Origin: Paracoccus homiensis
GTDB lineage: Bacteria; Pseudomonadota; Alphaproteobacteria; Rhodobacterales; Rhodobacteraceae
DNA length: 64,000 nucleotides
Direction of reading: 5' to 3'
Assembly (NCBI RefSeq): GCF_900111675.1
Contig: NZ_FOHO01000002.1
Coordinates: 124,001-188,000 of the forward strand
Below are positions 8,731 to 18,336 of this stretch, one piece after another (the first letter of the stretch is position 1; every line of letters starts with the position of its first letter). The notes under the pieces were generated by a model that saw nothing but the letters and a program-made list of their open reading frames with translations, was not told where the DNA came from and made no database searches. Made by a program: the position numbers and the translations under genes.

Positions 8731-9855
8731 TCAGGACTGTGCGGCGCTTCCGCCATCATCGCCGGGCTGCGTGACCTCGGGGCCGGCTTGGCCATCGGCC
8801 ATGACGGCGCGCCGCGGCAGGATGCGCCGTTTCTGCACATCGGCGGCGAACTCTGCCAGATCACGGGTCAGGATCGCCGGGCCGGGATAGGGGCGCGGCA
8901 CGGTCTGGTGCAGGTTTTCGGTCTGGTATTGACCGGCCAGCCGGGGCGCACGGGCCAGAAACGCCTTGCCCCAGCGGCGCCAGCTGCCGATCGAGGGCGC
9001 GGTCGCGTCGCATTCGAAATGGCGTTGCCAGTCCTGCGGCATGGGCAGCCCCTGTTCCTGCGCATGGCGCAGCATCCAGACCAGCGGAATATTCGCCAAG
9101 GGCCGCGCATATTCGAAGCCCGACAATTGTCCGCCGATATCGGCATGGGCCCCGCGGAACCACATCTGTTCGATCCGTTGCGCATCATTGCTGTCGTCCC
9201 ACATGACCGGGGCAAAGGCCGCGCGGGTTTCATCCAGCGCCAGCGCCTGAAAGCCGTGCAGGACATTGCCCGCCATATGCGTATCGTGGAACCTGAAGCG
9301 CGGTTCGGTCAGCATCCACAGCACGGGCAGCCGGATCCCCAGCGCCATCACCGTGTCGAAACAGCCCAGCATCTGGATCGGCACATCATCCTGGCCGCGA
9401 CGACGCCGGAACGTAGCGATGACCGCGTCGCTGCCCCCTTCGCTGTAGTAACGCCAGGCAAGACGGATATTCCGTTCGGTCGCGGCATCCGGGCGCAGCA
9501 GCCCGACCCGCGCGATCATCCCCGCGAGGCTGCGCACCGCAAAGGCCCCGCGGGAATAGCCGAACATGTAGACCCGGTCACCGGGGCGGTAACGGCTGGC
9601 CAGCCAGCCATAGGCGTCGATGATCCGCAGCGTCAGCCCGCGCCCCATCGCCAGTTCGGGAATGGTGCGCCAGCGATTCCATTGCTGCCCCTGCGCATAG
9701 AACACCCGCATCAGGTCGCCATTGGTCGGGCCATAGCCCCCCGTCAGCATCCGATGGATCCGCCCGACCGAACTGCGGCGACCCTCGGCCAGCGAAGCGA
9801 AGGTCCCGTCGATCAGGATGACATGGGTCAGAGGTGGTCGAATCGCTGGCATCAC
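8731..9855 (-). CDS. DUF2235 domain alpha/beta-hydrolase
   Basis: This 374-aa protein matches the DUF2235 family, an alpha/beta-hydrolase fold that includes the Tle1 phospholipase effectors of type VI secretion. Visible features are LIDGTFAS near the N-terminus, the nucleophile elbow GYSRGAF (G-x-S-x-G) near residue 110, CFDTV, and an Asp/His-containing stretch EQMWFRGAHADIGG (His in the usual catalytic position). No signal peptide and no adjacent vgrG, PAAR or immunity gene was seen. It ends 9 bp after the convergent metF stop. Enzymatic class is inferred; substrate unknown. Confidence 0.82.
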   Translation of the reverse strand: MMPAIRPPLTHVILIDGTFASLAEGRRSSVGRIHRMLTGGYGPTNGDLMRVFYAQGQQWNRWRTIPELAMGRGLTLRIIDAYGWLASRYRPGDRVYMFGYSRGAFAVRSLAGMIARVGLLRPDAATERNIRLAWRYYSEGGSDAVIATFRRRRGQDDVPIQMLGCFDTVMALGIRLPVLWMLTEPRFRFHDTHMAGNVLHGFQALALDETRAAFAPVMWDDSNDAQRIEQMWFRGAHADIGGQLSGFEYARPLANIPLVWMLRHAQEQGLPMPQDWQRHFECDATAPSIGSWRRWGKAFLARAPRLAGQYQTENLHQTVPRPYPGPAILTRDLAEFAADVQKRRILPRRAVMADGQAGPEVTQPGDDGGSAAQS

Positions 9856-9886
9856 CGAAGGCTAGCACGCGAAGGTCAGGAAAAGC

Positions 9887-11041
9887 TTACTGCAATTCCA
9901 TCACGGTCGCGTGGGTCAGGGCCCCGAAGCCGTTGAAGCGGGTGTTGGTGACGGTCGAATAGGCGCCGGCCCCGTGGAAAATCAGGTAATCCCCCTCGGC
10001 CACGGTCTGCGGCAGGCTCAGTTCACCCGGCAGACGGTCGACGGAATCGCAGGTCGGGCCAAAGATCACGCGTCCGGTCAGATCATCCTCGCGGGTGATC
10101 CCGGCGGGCGTGACGACCTGCACGCGGTCCAGATTGCCCACGATGGGCAGTTCGGCCAGCCCGCCGTAAACGCCGTCATTCAGAAAGATGCTGTGGCCGT
10201 CGCGCACCGCCTTGACCCGCGTGATCAGCGAATAGGCATCCGCGCACAGGCCACGGCCCGGTTCGCATACAAGGGCTGGCGCGTCGGCGCCGAACACCTC
10301 TTGGGTGGTGTCGCCGATCTTCTGGAAGATCGTTTCCAGTTCGGGCTCGACCCCGGTCACGCGATGCGAGGGGAAACCGCCCCCGACATTCAACCGCACC
10401 GCCTTGACGCCCGCGGCATCGCAGATGTCCTTGGCGACGCGGATATAGCTTTCCCACGCCACCGGATCGACGCATTGCGTGCCCGGATGGAAGGTCAGCG
10501 ACGGGGTATAGCCACGCTCGGCCACGGCCTTCAGCAGTTCGGCGGCCAATTCGGGATCGGCCCCGAACTTGGACCCGAAATCATAGATCGCGCCCAGCAC
10601 CGGCAGCTTGAACCGTGGCGAGATCTCGACCGCGGCACCATCGACGCTGGTCGGGACCAGTTCGAACAGCTTTTCCAGTTCGGACCGGCTGTCGACAGAC
10701 CATGCCAGCACGCCGGCGGTCACGGCATGGGCAATCTCGGATCGCGCGCGGACCGGGTTGTGGTAGTGGCGCGCGGCCTGCGGGGCCAGACGACCGATCA
10801 GGTCGATCTCGGCGGGCGAGGCAACGTCAAAGCCACGGATCCCGGCCGTCACCAGATTCTGGATCACGGCCTCTTCTGGGTTGGACTTGACGGCATAGGT
10901 CACAAGCCCCGGAAATCCCTTGATAAACCTTTTTGCCCGTTCCTGCAGCACGGTCGGCGCAAAGGCCAGAACCGGATTTTCAGGCTGAAGGGTGCGGATC
11001 AACTCGGCCGGGTTGTCCCAGACGGTCTTGTGATGTCCCAT
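9887..11041 (-). CDS. Ornithine decarboxylase, fold-III PLP type
   Basis: The enzyme decarboxylates ornithine to putrescine, the entry to polyamine synthesis. It is the alanine-racemase-fold (type III) form. The PLP-binding lysine is K52 in TYAVKSNP, the glycine-rich phosphate loop is NVGGGFPS, and the substrate cysteine is C331 in GPTCDSVD, a signature of ornithine-specific members. I use the start at 11041 (MGHHKTVW), which sits 5 bp after AAAGGA; the frame stays open upstream into the divergent regulator gene. Length is 384 aa. An Lrp-type regulator is divergent and probably controls it. Confidence 0.92.
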   Translation of the reverse strand: MGHHKTVWDNPAELIRTLQPENPVLAFAPTVLQERAKRFIKGFPGLVTYAVKSNPEEAVIQNLVTAGIRGFDVASPAEIDLIGRLAPQAARHYHNPVRARSEIAHAVTAGVLAWSVDSRSELEKLFELVPTSVDGAAVEISPRFKLPVLGAIYDFGSKFGADPELAAELLKAVAERGYTPSLTFHPGTQCVDPVAWESYIRVAKDICDAAGVKAVRLNVGGGFPSHRVTGVEPELETIFQKIGDTTQEVFGADAPALVCEPGRGLCADAYSLITRVKAVRDGHSIFLNDGVYGGLAELPIVGNLDRVQVVTPAGITREDDLTGRVIFGPTCDSVDRLPGELSLPQTVAEGDYLIFHGAGAYSTVTNTRFNGFGALTHATVMELQ

Positions 11042-11209
11042 GGGTGTCCTTTCGCGCATAGGAAACAGCTTAGCGGTAAGACTTGGTGGTCCCAAGCCAG
11101 AATGGCGCTTTTGGGTTCCGATTTCACCGATGAAAAGGGTAGTTTTGCATCTTAGACCAGTTATATTGCCGAACTTCATGTCATTTTGACGAAGAATCGG
11201 TAAAGCTGC

Positions 11210-11641
11210 ATGGACGATCTGGATCGCAACATCTTGGCGCAGCTGTCGCAGGACGCACGCCTGTCGGTCGCGGTGCTGGCGCGGCGGGTCAAGGTGGCCC
11301 GGTCGACGGTTCAAGCGCGGCTGGAACGGCTGGAAAACACCGGGGCGATCGCGGGCTATACCGTGCGTCTGGGCGACGGGGCGCGGATCAACCGCATCCG
11401 CGCGACGGTTCTTCTGACGCTCGAATCGCGCAGCCTGCCGGGGATCCTGACCCGGCTGAAACAGATCCCGCAGGTCGAGCGGGTGCACACCACCAGTGGC
11501 CGCGTCGACCTGTTGTTGCAACTGGCGACCAGCACGACGGGCGAACTGGACGAGATTCTGGACCGGATCGGGGCCATCGACGGGGTGAAGACGTCGGAAA
11601 GCCTGATCCATCTGGGGACCAAGCTGGACCGCGCACTGTGA
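11210..11641 (+). CDS. Lrp/AsnC family regulator
   Basis: This 143-aa protein has the Lrp/AsnC layout: an N-terminal HTH (LDRNILAQLSQDARLSVAVL, then RSTVQARLERLENTGAIAGY) and a C-terminal RAM ligand-binding domain from about residue 60. It is divergent from the ornithine decarboxylase gene over a 168-bp gap that is AT-richer than its surroundings. Control of that gene by an amino acid or polyamine ligand is inferred from position. Its stop is directly adjacent to the convergent HxlR gene. Confidence 0.88.
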   Translation: MDDLDRNILAQLSQDARLSVAVLARRVKVARSTVQARLERLENTGAIAGYTVRLGDGARINRIRATVLLTLESRSLPGILTRLKQIPQVERVHTTSGRVDLLLQLATSTTGELDEILDRIGAIDGVKTSESLIHLGTKLDRAL

Positions 11642-12289
11642 TCAGCGCAGCCTGAACAGATCGATGAACCGCTGTGCGGCGGTCAGATCCCCCTGCGCAT
11701 GGATCGCCCCCGACGCGACCGATCCTGTCAACGGCATCGGCCCATAGACCGCAATGGCCAGCGCGTTTCCGTCGCCTTCCAGCCAGAACTCGCCCCCCTC
11801 GGCGCCGGTCGTGACCGTCGCACCGCCATCGCCCTCCAGGCGCATCAGAAAGCTGTCCGTCCCCGACCGGAACCCGGCCACGGTCCGAAGGCCCTGTGCC
11901 GCCCGCCGGTCGATCATCGCCGTCATCGAGATCATCAGCGCCGTCGGGCTGATGAAGCGGCGCGGATCATGGCCCGGATGCAGCGCACCCCAGCGGCACA
12001 TCGCCTGCAACACGGGCAGCAGCCCCTGCCCCGACGGGGTCAGCGCATAAAGCCCCGTCGCCCTGTCATGCGTCACCACCCCGGACTGCGTCAGCTGGCC
12101 CAACCGCTGGGTCAGGACAGCCGCCGTGATTCCCGGAAGACCTGCGCGGATCGCCTGAAAGCGACGCGGCACCAGCATCAGTTCGCGCACCACCAACAGC
12201 GCCCAGCGATCGCCCACGACATTCAGCGCATGGGCGGCAAGGCAGCCTTCGTCATAGCGGATGCGGGAGATGTCGGTGCGATCAGTCAT
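11642..12289 (-). CDS. HxlR-type regulator with C-terminal sterol-carrier-like domain
   Basis: The first ~100 residues form an HxlR winged helix (CLAAHALNVVGDRWALLVVR, RRFQAIRAGLPGITAAVLTQ, then YALTPSGQ). Residues ~115-215 resemble the SCP2-like C-terminal domain found in a subset of these regulators. The gene is divergent from the DUF1428/VOC pair. Its start lies next to two direct TTTTCATACT repeats that are candidate operators. The effector is unknown. Regulation of the neighbouring pair is inferred. Confidence 0.85.
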   Translation of the reverse strand: MTDRTDISRIRYDEGCLAAHALNVVGDRWALLVVRELMLVPRRFQAIRAGLPGITAAVLTQRLGQLTQSGVVTHDRATGLYALTPSGQGLLPVLQAMCRWGALHPGHDPRRFISPTALMISMTAMIDRRAAQGLRTVAGFRSGTDSFLMRLEGDGGATVTTGAEGGEFWLEGDGNALAIAVYGPMPLTGSVASGAIHAQGDLTAAQRFIDLFRLR

Positions 12290-12291
12290 CT

Positions 12292-12321
12292 TTTCATACT
12301 AAAAGTTGCTTTTTCATACTG
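12292..12321. promoter_or_regulatory. Two TTTTCATACT direct repeats, candidate HxlR operator
   Basis: TTTTCATACT occurs at 12292-12301 and again at 12312-12321, a 20-bp interval (about two helical turns), in the gap between the divergent HxlR and DUF1428 genes. The segment is AT-rich against a GC-rich background. This is consistent with binding sites for the dimeric HxlR protein acting on itself and on the divergent gene. Confidence 0.5.
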
Positions 12322-12378
12322 CAAGCGCCATGCTGCGAGTCGTAAGCAACCCCGAACCTCACGAGGAGGGAAGTTCGC

Positions 12379-13098
12379 ATGACTTACTATTCCGGCTTTG
12401 TCGCCGCCGTCCCCACCGCAGAAAAGGATGCCTATGTCGCCCATTGCCGTGATGCCTGGCGGATCCTCAGCCGCCATGGCGCGCTGCGGCAGGTCGAATG
12501 CTGGGGCGCGGATGTTCCGCATGGTAAAAAGACCGACTTTCACCGCGCCACGCAGGCCGGACCCGATGAAACGCTCACGTTTTCCTGGGTCGAATGGCCC
12601 GACAAGGCCACCTGCGACGCGGCATGGCAGCAGATGATGGACGACCCCGACATGGCGGCGATGACGATGCCTTTCGATGGCAAGCGCGTGTTTTTCGGCG
12701 GTTTCGACCCGATCTTTCAGTTCGGCACGTCGCAGCCGGGCCGTTATGTCCAGGGGTTCGTTCTGGCGGTGCCGGCCGAACGAAAACAGGCCTATGCCGA
12801 CATGGCAGCCAGCGCCGAACAGATGTTTCGCGACCACGGCGCCAGTTTCATGATAGAAACATGGGGCAATGATGTCCCGCACGGACAGCTGACCGATTTC
12901 TATCGCGCGACACAGGCCAAGGATGGCGAGGTTCCGGTCTTGTCATGGATCGAATGGCCCGACCGCTCCACCTGCGACAAGGCCGCGCGCAGGATGCAGG
13001 ACGACATGGCCGGGCAAGAGATGCCCGAAATGCCCTTCGACGGCACCCGCATGTTCTGGGCGGGTTTCCAGCCCGTCTTCGATGAAAGGAGCCTTTGA
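12379..13098 (+). CDS. Tandem DUF1428 protein
   Basis: DUF1428 proteins are normally ~115-120 aa with a ferredoxin-like (dimeric alpha/beta-barrel) fold and no defined function. This 239-aa protein is two copies in one chain. Copy one (about 1-115) has YSGFVAAVP, VECWGADVPHGKKTDFHRAT and WVEWPDKATCD. Copy two (about 122-238) repeats these as VQGFVLAVP, IETWGNDVPHGQLTDFYRAT and WIEWPDRSTCD. A GAGGAGGGAAG ribosome site precedes the start, and a VOC gene follows after 1 bp. The gene is divergent from the HxlR regulator. Confidence 0.87.
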   Translation: MTYYSGFVAAVPTAEKDAYVAHCRDAWRILSRHGALRQVECWGADVPHGKKTDFHRATQAGPDETLTFSWVEWPDKATCDAAWQQMMDDPDMAAMTMPFDGKRVFFGGFDPIFQFGTSQPGRYVQGFVLAVPAERKQAYADMAASAEQMFRDHGASFMIETWGNDVPHGQLTDFYRATQAKDGEVPVLSWIEWPDRSTCDKAARRMQDDMAGQEMPEMPFDGTRMFWAGFQPVFDERSL

Positions 13099-13099
13099 C

Positions 13100-13873
13100 A
13101 TGACCGCACATGGCACGCCCTGCTGGTATGAGCTGACAACCGGCAAGGGCGACCTGGCCAAAGCCGGGGATTTCTACGCCGCCGTTCTGGGATGGCGGAT
13201 CGCGGATTCGGGGATGGAGGGGTTCTCCTATCATCTGGCGCGGATGGGCGATGACATGGTCGCGGGACTGATGGAAATGCCCGAGGATGTGCCCGACATG
13301 CCGCCGCTGTGGACGATCTATTTCACCGTGGACGACGCCGATCAGGCGGCCCGCGACATTATCGCGGCGGGCGGGCATATCCATCGCGAACCCGCCGACA
13401 TCCCCGGCACCGGGCGCTTTGCCATCGCGGGCGATCCGGCAGGCGCGGGTTTCGGCATCCTGCAACCCCTGCCGATGGAGGATGGCAGCGACAGCACCGC
13501 CTTTGATCAGCAGAGGTCCGGTCATGCCAACTGGAACGAACTGATGAGCAGCGATCCCGCCGCCGCCTTCGATTTCTATGCCGGGCTGTTCGGCTGGACC
13601 AGATCCACCGCGATCGACATGGGCGAGATGGGCAGCTATCAGCTGTTCGCCCATCAGGGCACGGATATCGGCGGCATGATGGGGCTGGGCGCGGCGCCTG
13701 TCTCGAACTGGCTGCCCTATTTCGGGGTCGATGCCGTTCAGGGCGCGATGACGCGGATCACCGAACAGGGCGGCACCCTGATCCACGGCCCGCAAGAGGT
13801 GCCGGGCGGGGCCTTCATCGCCGTCGCCCGCGACCCGCAAGGTGCCCATTTCGCCGTGGTCGGGCCGAAATAG
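13100..13873 (+). CDS. Tandem VOC/glyoxalase-fold protein
   Basis: This 257-aa protein has two vicinal-oxygen-chelate modules (about residues 5-122 and 135-255). Each has the opening CWYELTTGKGDLAKAGDFYA / NWNELMSSDPAAAFDFYAGL and a closing DPAGAGFGILQP / DPQGAHFAVVGP. Related proteins include bleomycin-resistance and glyoxalase-like enzymes, but no specific reaction can be assigned. I start at 13100, 1 bp after the DUF1428 stop and behind a GAAAGGAG site. A strong terminator follows, so the two genes form a closed operon. Confidence 0.88.
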   Translation: MTAHGTPCWYELTTGKGDLAKAGDFYAAVLGWRIADSGMEGFSYHLARMGDDMVAGLMEMPEDVPDMPPLWTIYFTVDDADQAARDIIAAGGHIHREPADIPGTGRFAIAGDPAGAGFGILQPLPMEDGSDSTAFDQQRSGHANWNELMSSDPAAAFDFYAGLFGWTRSTAIDMGEMGSYQLFAHQGTDIGGMMGLGAAPVSNWLPYFGVDAVQGAMTRITEQGGTLIHGPQEVPGGAFIAVARDPQGAHFAVVGPK

Positions 13874-13888
13874 CCACCGCCGCGCGGA

Positions 13889-13926
13889 AATGCGGGCGGT
13901 TCATCACGGCCGCCCGCATTGTTTTA
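13889..13926 (+). terminator. Rho-independent terminator after the VOC gene
   Basis: A perfect 11-bp stem AATGCGGGCGG / CCGCCCGCATT with a 10-nt loop is followed by GTTTTA. It lies 16 bp after the VOC stop codon and closes the DUF1428-VOC operon before valS. Confidence 0.88.
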
Positions 13927-13994
13927 CGCCCGCATCTCTTGGCCTTTGGCGCGTGCTTCGCTAATCCGGTCCCCAAGCAAGGGGATCATCAAAG

Positions 13995-16900
13995 ATGAGC
14001 ATGGACAAGAGTTTTGACGCCAAGGCCGCCGAGGCCCGCATCAGCGACGAATGGGAACGCAAGGGTGCCTTTGCCGCCGGGGTCAACGCCTCGCGCAGCG
14101 AGACCTTCACCGTGATGATCCCGCCCCCCAACGTGACCGGCAGCCTGCATATCGGCCATGCCTTCAACAACACGCTGCAGGACATCCTTGTCCGCTGGCA
14201 CCGGATGCGCGGATTCGACACGCTGTGGCAGCCCGGCCAGGACCATGCCGGCATCGCGACCCAGATGGTCGTGGAACGTCAGATGGCACAGCGCGGCGAA
14301 CCGAACCGCCGCGAGATCGGCCGCGACGCCTTTGTCGAAAAGATCTGGGCGTGGAAGCAGGAATCCGGCGACACGATCATGAACCAGTTGAAACGGCTGG
14401 GCGCGTCCTGCGACTGGTCGCGCAACGCCTTTACCATGTCGGGTGCCCCCGGTGCGCCCGCGGGCGAGGACGGCAATTTCCATGACGCCGTGATCCGCGT
14501 CTTTGTCGATCTTTACAACAAGGGCATCATCTATCGCGGCAAGCGTCTGGTGAACTGGGACCCGCATTTCGAAACCGCGATCAGCGATCTGGAGGTCGAG
14601 AACCGCGAGGTTCCCGGCCATATGTGGCATTTCAAGTACCCGCTGGCCGGGGGCGAGACCTATGAATACGTGGAACGCGACGAGGACGGCAACGTCACCT
14701 TGCGCGAGACCCGCGACTATATCGCCATCGCCACGACCCGCCCCGAAACCATGCTGGGCGATGGCGCGGTTGCGGTGCATCCGGATGACGCCCGCTATGC
14801 CCCCATCGTCGGCAAGCTGTGCGAAATTCCGGTCGGCCCCAAGGAACATCGCCGCCTGATCCCGATCATCACCGACGAATATCCCGATCCCGATTTCGGC
14901 TCGGGCGCGGTCAAGATCACCGGCGCGCATGATTTCAACGACTATGGTGTCGCGACCCGCAACAATATCCCGCTTTACGCGCTGATGGACACCAAGGGCG
15001 CGCTGCGTGCCGATGGCCTGTCCTATGCCGAAAGCGCCGAAATCGCATCCCGCGCCGCGCGGGGCGAGGATGTGGGCGATGTCAGCAATGTCAATCTGGT
15101 GCCCGAGGATCTGCGCGGCCTTGACCGGTTCGAGGCCCGTCAGCGGGTCATCGACCAGATCAGCGCCGAGCGGCTGGCCGTCACCTATCTGCACAAGGAA
15201 ATCGACGAGGAAACCGGCGCCGAGCATCTGGAAAAGCGCCCGGTCGTCGAGAACAAGCCGATCATGCAGCCCTTTGGCGACCGATCCGGCGTGGTGATCG
15301 AACCGATGCTGACCGATCAGTGGTTCGTGGACACGCAGCGCATCGTCGGCCCCGCGCTGGAGGCCGTGCGGTCGGGTCGCACCCAGATCCTGCCGGAACA
15401 GCACAAGAAGGTCTATTTCAACTGGCTGGAAAACATCGAGCCCTGGACCATCTCGCGCCAGCTGTGGTGGGGGCACCAGATCCCGGTGTGGTATGGGCTG
15501 GACCTGTCGGTCGAAAACTTCACCGATGCCGAAAATGACGGCGCGCTGGACGAGGTCGAACTGTTCGGCCTGCTGGCCGACGGGCTGGTCCATACCGGCG
15601 TCAGGCAGCGTTGCGCGGCCAGTTTCGACGAGGTGCGCAGCCAGTTCCGCGACGACATCGCCGGCCTTCCCGTGCCGCTGGAGGCCAGCCGCGTGGTCGA
15701 GGTGGCAGACCGCCATGCCGCGATCGAGATGCTGGCCAAGGCGCTGGCCGATTACAACGTTTCGCAGGATCCGACGCATCTGGTCTATCCGATCTGGCGC
15801 GATCCCGATGTGCTGGACACCTGGTTCAGCTCGGGCCTGTGGCCGATCGGGACGCTTGGCTGGCCCGAACCCACGCCCGAAATGCAGAAATATTTCCCGA
15901 CGGACGTGCTGGTCACCGGGTTCGACATCATCTTCTTCTGGGTCGCCCGGATGATGATGATGCAGTTGGAAGTGGTGAAGGACATCCCCTTCCACACGGT
16001 CTATGTCCACGGGCTGGTGCGCGATGAAAAGGGCGCCAAGATGTCGAAGTCGAAAGGCAATGTCATCGACCCGCTGACCCTGATCGACGAATATGGCGCC
16101 GATGCCATGCGCTTCACCCTGACCAGCATGGCCGCGATGGGCCGCGACCCCAAGCTGGGGCCGAAGCATGTCGAGGCGAACCGCAATTTCGTCACCAAGA
16201 TCTGGAACGCGACCCGCTTTGCCGAGATGAACGGCGTGCGCGGCGGCGGTGCCCGCCCCGACCCGCGCCACACGGTGAACCGCTGGATCATCGGCGAGGT
16301 TGCGCGCATCCGCATGGCCACCGATGCCGCGCTGGAAACCTATCGCTTCAACGATGCGGCGACCGGGCTTTACGCCTTTGTCTGGGGCAAGGTCTGCGAT
16401 TGGTATGTCGAATTCGCCAAGCCGCTGTTCGATGGCGATCATGCCGAGGAAACCCGCGCGACGATGGGCTGGGTTCTGGATCAGTGCTATCTGATGCTGC
16501 ACCCGATCATGCCCTTCGTCACCGAGGAACTATGGGCCCTGACCGGGGATCGCGACGGGATGCTGGTTCACGGCGACTGGCCGGTCTGCGGCGCGGAGCT
16601 GATCGACACCGATGCCGACCGGCAGATGAACTGGGTGATCTCACTGATCGAGGCGGTCCGTTCGGCCCGCGCGCAGATGGGCGTGCCCGCCGGTGCGAAG
16701 CTGGACCTGATCGTGACCGAGGCCGACCAGCCCGCCCGCGACGCGCTGGCCGCCAATGCCCCGCTGATCGAACGTCTGGCCCGCGTGAACACCCCGCAGG
16801 ATGGCGCGATGGCTCAGGGCATGATCGCGGTGGCCGCGCAGGGCGCCAGCTTTGCCCTGCCGATCGGCGATGTGATCGACGTCAAGGCCGAGACGGCGCG

Positions 16901-17084
16901 ATTGCAGAAATCGCTGGCGAAATCGGAAAAGGACGCCGAGGGTCTGCGCAAGCGCCTGGGCAATCCGAAATTCACCGCCAATGCCGATGCCGAGGTGATC
17001 GAGGAAACCCAGGGCAAGCTGGCCGCGCTGGAGGATGATCTGGCGCGTCTGAAAACGGCATTGGCGCAATTGGCGGCGATGTGA
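13995..17084 (+). CDS. valS: Valyl-tRNA synthetase
   Basis: ValS charges tRNA-Val and edits mischarged threonine. It is a class I synthetase, with [15 protein letters not shown] (HIGH motif) near residue 45 and KMSKSKGN near residue 685. The editing CP1 domain contains [10 protein letters not shown], and the C-terminal ~65 residues form a coiled coil ([20 protein letters not shown]). At 1029 aa it is longer than E. coli ValS (951). Most of the excess is an added segment of roughly 60 residues between [11 protein letters not shown] (about residue 498) and [13 protein letters not shown] (about 604). The first residues [13 protein letters not shown] are typical. Confidence 0.97.
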   Translation: MSMDKSFDAKAAEARISDEWERKGAFAAGVNASRSETFTVMIPPPNVTGSLHIGHAFNNTLQDILVRWHRMRGFDTLWQPGQDHAGIATQMVVERQMAQRGEPNRREIGRDAFVEKIWAWKQESGDTIMNQLKRLGASCDWSRNAFTMSGAPGAPAGEDGNFHDAVIRVFVDLYNKGIIYRGKRLVNWDPHFETAISDLEVENREVPGHMWHFKYPLAGGETYEYVERDEDGNVTLRETRDYIAIATTRPETMLGDGAVAVHPDDARYAPIVGKLCEIPVGPKEHRRLIPIITDEYPDPDFGSGAVKITGAHDFNDYGVATRNNIPLYALMDTKGALRADGLSYAESAEIASRAARGEDVGDVSNVNLVPEDLRGLDRFEARQRVIDQISAERLAVTYLHKEIDEETGAEHLEKRPVVENKPIMQPFGDRSGVVIEPMLTDQWFVDTQRIVGPALEAVRSGRTQILPEQHKKVYFNWLENIEPWTISRQLWWGHQIPVWYGLDLSVENFTDAENDGALDEVELFGLLADGLVHTGVRQRCAASFDEVRSQFRDDIAGLPVPLEASRVVEVADRHAAIEMLAKALADYNVSQDPTHLVYPIWRDPDVLDTWFSSGLWPIGTLGWPEPTPEMQKYFPTDVLVTGFDIIFFWVARMMMMQLEVVKDIPFHTVYVHGLVRDEKGAKMSKSKGNVIDPLTLIDEYGADAMRFTLTSMAAMGRDPKLGPKHVEANRNFVTKIWNATRFAEMNGVRGGGARPDPRHTVNRWIIGEVARIRMATDAALETYRFNDAATGLYAFVWGKVCDWYVEFAKPLFDGDHAEETRATMGWVLDQCYLMLHPIMPFVTEELWALTGDRDGMLVHGDWPVCGAELIDTDADRQMNWVISLIEAVRSARAQMGVPAGAKLDLIVTEADQPARDALAANAPLIERLARVNTPQDGAMAQGMIAVAAQGASFALPIGDVIDVKAETARLQKSLAKSEKDAEGLRKRLGNPKFTANADAEVIEETQGKLAALEDDLARLKTALAQLAAM

Positions 17085-17092
17085 CGACACCG

Positions 17093-17121
17093 CCGACGGC
17101 GCGGCCCGGTCGTGCCGTCGG
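17093..17121 (+). terminator. Hairpin downstream of valS
   Basis: A perfect 8-bp inverted repeat CCGACGGC / GCCGTCGG with a 13-nt loop starts 8 bp after the valS stop. No T-tract follows, so it may be a weak or Rho-assisted terminator. Confidence 0.45.
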
Positions 17122-17193
17122 AAATTGGGTATTTGCACAAAGAAGAAGCGTCCGGGGCCGGAGCGACATGGGTCGTCGGCCTGGGGAGGCCCG

Positions 17194-18294
17194 TCAGAGA
17201 CGGGCGAGGACGCGCGGCAGTGCCTCGGCCAGGACGTCGAGTTCGGCGGCGGGGGCGCAGCTGATGCGAATGCAGCGATCAAGTGGCGCGACGCCCGGCA
17301 TGCGGATGAAGACGCCCTCATCCTCGAGGCCCGCGACGATGCTGCGGGCGAAATCGCCGTCGCGCCCGGTATCCAGCGCCACGAAATTCGTGGCCGAGGG
17401 CAGCGGCGTCATGCCATTGGCGCGCGCGATGATGCCGATACGGTCGCGGGCGGCGGCGACATCAGCGATGACATCGGCCAGCCAGCCCTGATCCTGCAGC
17501 GCGGCAAGGGCCGCGGCCTGCGCGATGCGATTCACCCCGAAATGGTTGCGGATTCGTTCGAACCCGGCGATCAGATCGGGATGGCCGATGGCATAGCCGA
17601 TGCGCAGCCCGGCAAGTCCGTAAGCCTTGGAGAAGGTGCGCATCCGGATCACGCGCGGGTCGTCGGCGGTGATCTGCGGGACCGCATCTTCGGGGGCGAA
17701 TTCGACATAGGCCTCGTCGAGGAGCAGCAGGCAGTTCGGCGGCAGATCGTCCAGCATCGCCTGAATGACATGGCCCGGATGCCAGCTGCCCATCGGGTTG
17801 TCGGGATTGGCCAGATAGACGAGGCGCGCGCCGACCTGATGCGCGCGGCGGACCAGGGCCTGCGGATCCTCGGCATCGTCGCGATAGGGCACCTTGTGCA
17901 GAAGCCCGCCAAAGCCCGCGACATGATAGTTGAAGGTCGGGTAGGCCCCGTCCGAGGTCACCACGGCATCGCCCGGCGCGATCATCAGGCGAACGAGAAG
18001 GCCCAGAAGCCCGTCCACGCCTTCGCCGATCACCAGATTTTCGGGGGCGACATCCAGATGGTCGGCCAGCGCATATCGTAGCGTGTGGCTGCTGGAATCG
18101 CCATATTGCCAGGCAAGCGCGGCCTCGTCGGCCATGGCGGCGACGGCCATCGGGCTGGGACCGAAGCCGTTTTCATTCGCCCCCAGACGCGCGGCGAAGT
18201 CACGACCGCGCCGACGCTGCAAGGTTTCGGGGCCGGTAAAGGGAACGGTCGCGGGCAGGCCCGCCGGAATCGGGGCGAATGACGGTATCTTCAT
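17194..18294 (-). CDS. HisC-like PLP aminotransferase (class I/II)
   Basis: This 366-aa fold-I aminotransferase resembles histidinol-phosphate aminotransferases. It has the N-terminal RLGANENGFGPSP, the PLP aspartate in YLANPDNPMGS, and the PLP lysine in RTFSKAYGLAGLRIGYAIG (about residue 220). No his genes are nearby, so an aromatic or other amino-acid role is as likely as histidine synthesis. I start at 18294 (MKIPSFAPIPAG); an in-frame start exists 12 codons upstream. A stand-alone RAM-domain gene ends 42 bp upstream on the same strand. Confidence 0.88.
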   Translation of the reverse strand: MKIPSFAPIPAGLPATVPFTGPETLQRRRGRDFAARLGANENGFGPSPMAVAAMADEAALAWQYGDSSSHTLRYALADHLDVAPENLVIGEGVDGLLGLLVRLMIAPGDAVVTSDGAYPTFNYHVAGFGGLLHKVPYRDDAEDPQALVRRAHQVGARLVYLANPDNPMGSWHPGHVIQAMLDDLPPNCLLLLDEAYVEFAPEDAVPQITADDPRVIRMRTFSKAYGLAGLRIGYAIGHPDLIAGFERIRNHFGVNRIAQAAALAALQDQGWLADVIADVAAARDRIGIIARANGMTPLPSATNFVALDTGRDGDFARSIVAGLEDEGVFIRMPGVAPLDRCIRISCAPAAELDVLAEALPRVLARL

Positions 18295-18336
18295 GGCGCT
18301 ACTGGTGGCCCATTCCGCCCGCTGCTGCAAGCGCCG

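Noticed and set aside
8731..9855. DUF2235 hydrolase as a type VI effector system
   Set aside because: No vgrG, PAAR, immunity or other T6SS gene lies near it.
12379..13098. Frameshifted pair of DUF1428 genes
   Set aside because: The two copies are in one uninterrupted frame with a single start and ribosome site, so it is a true fusion.
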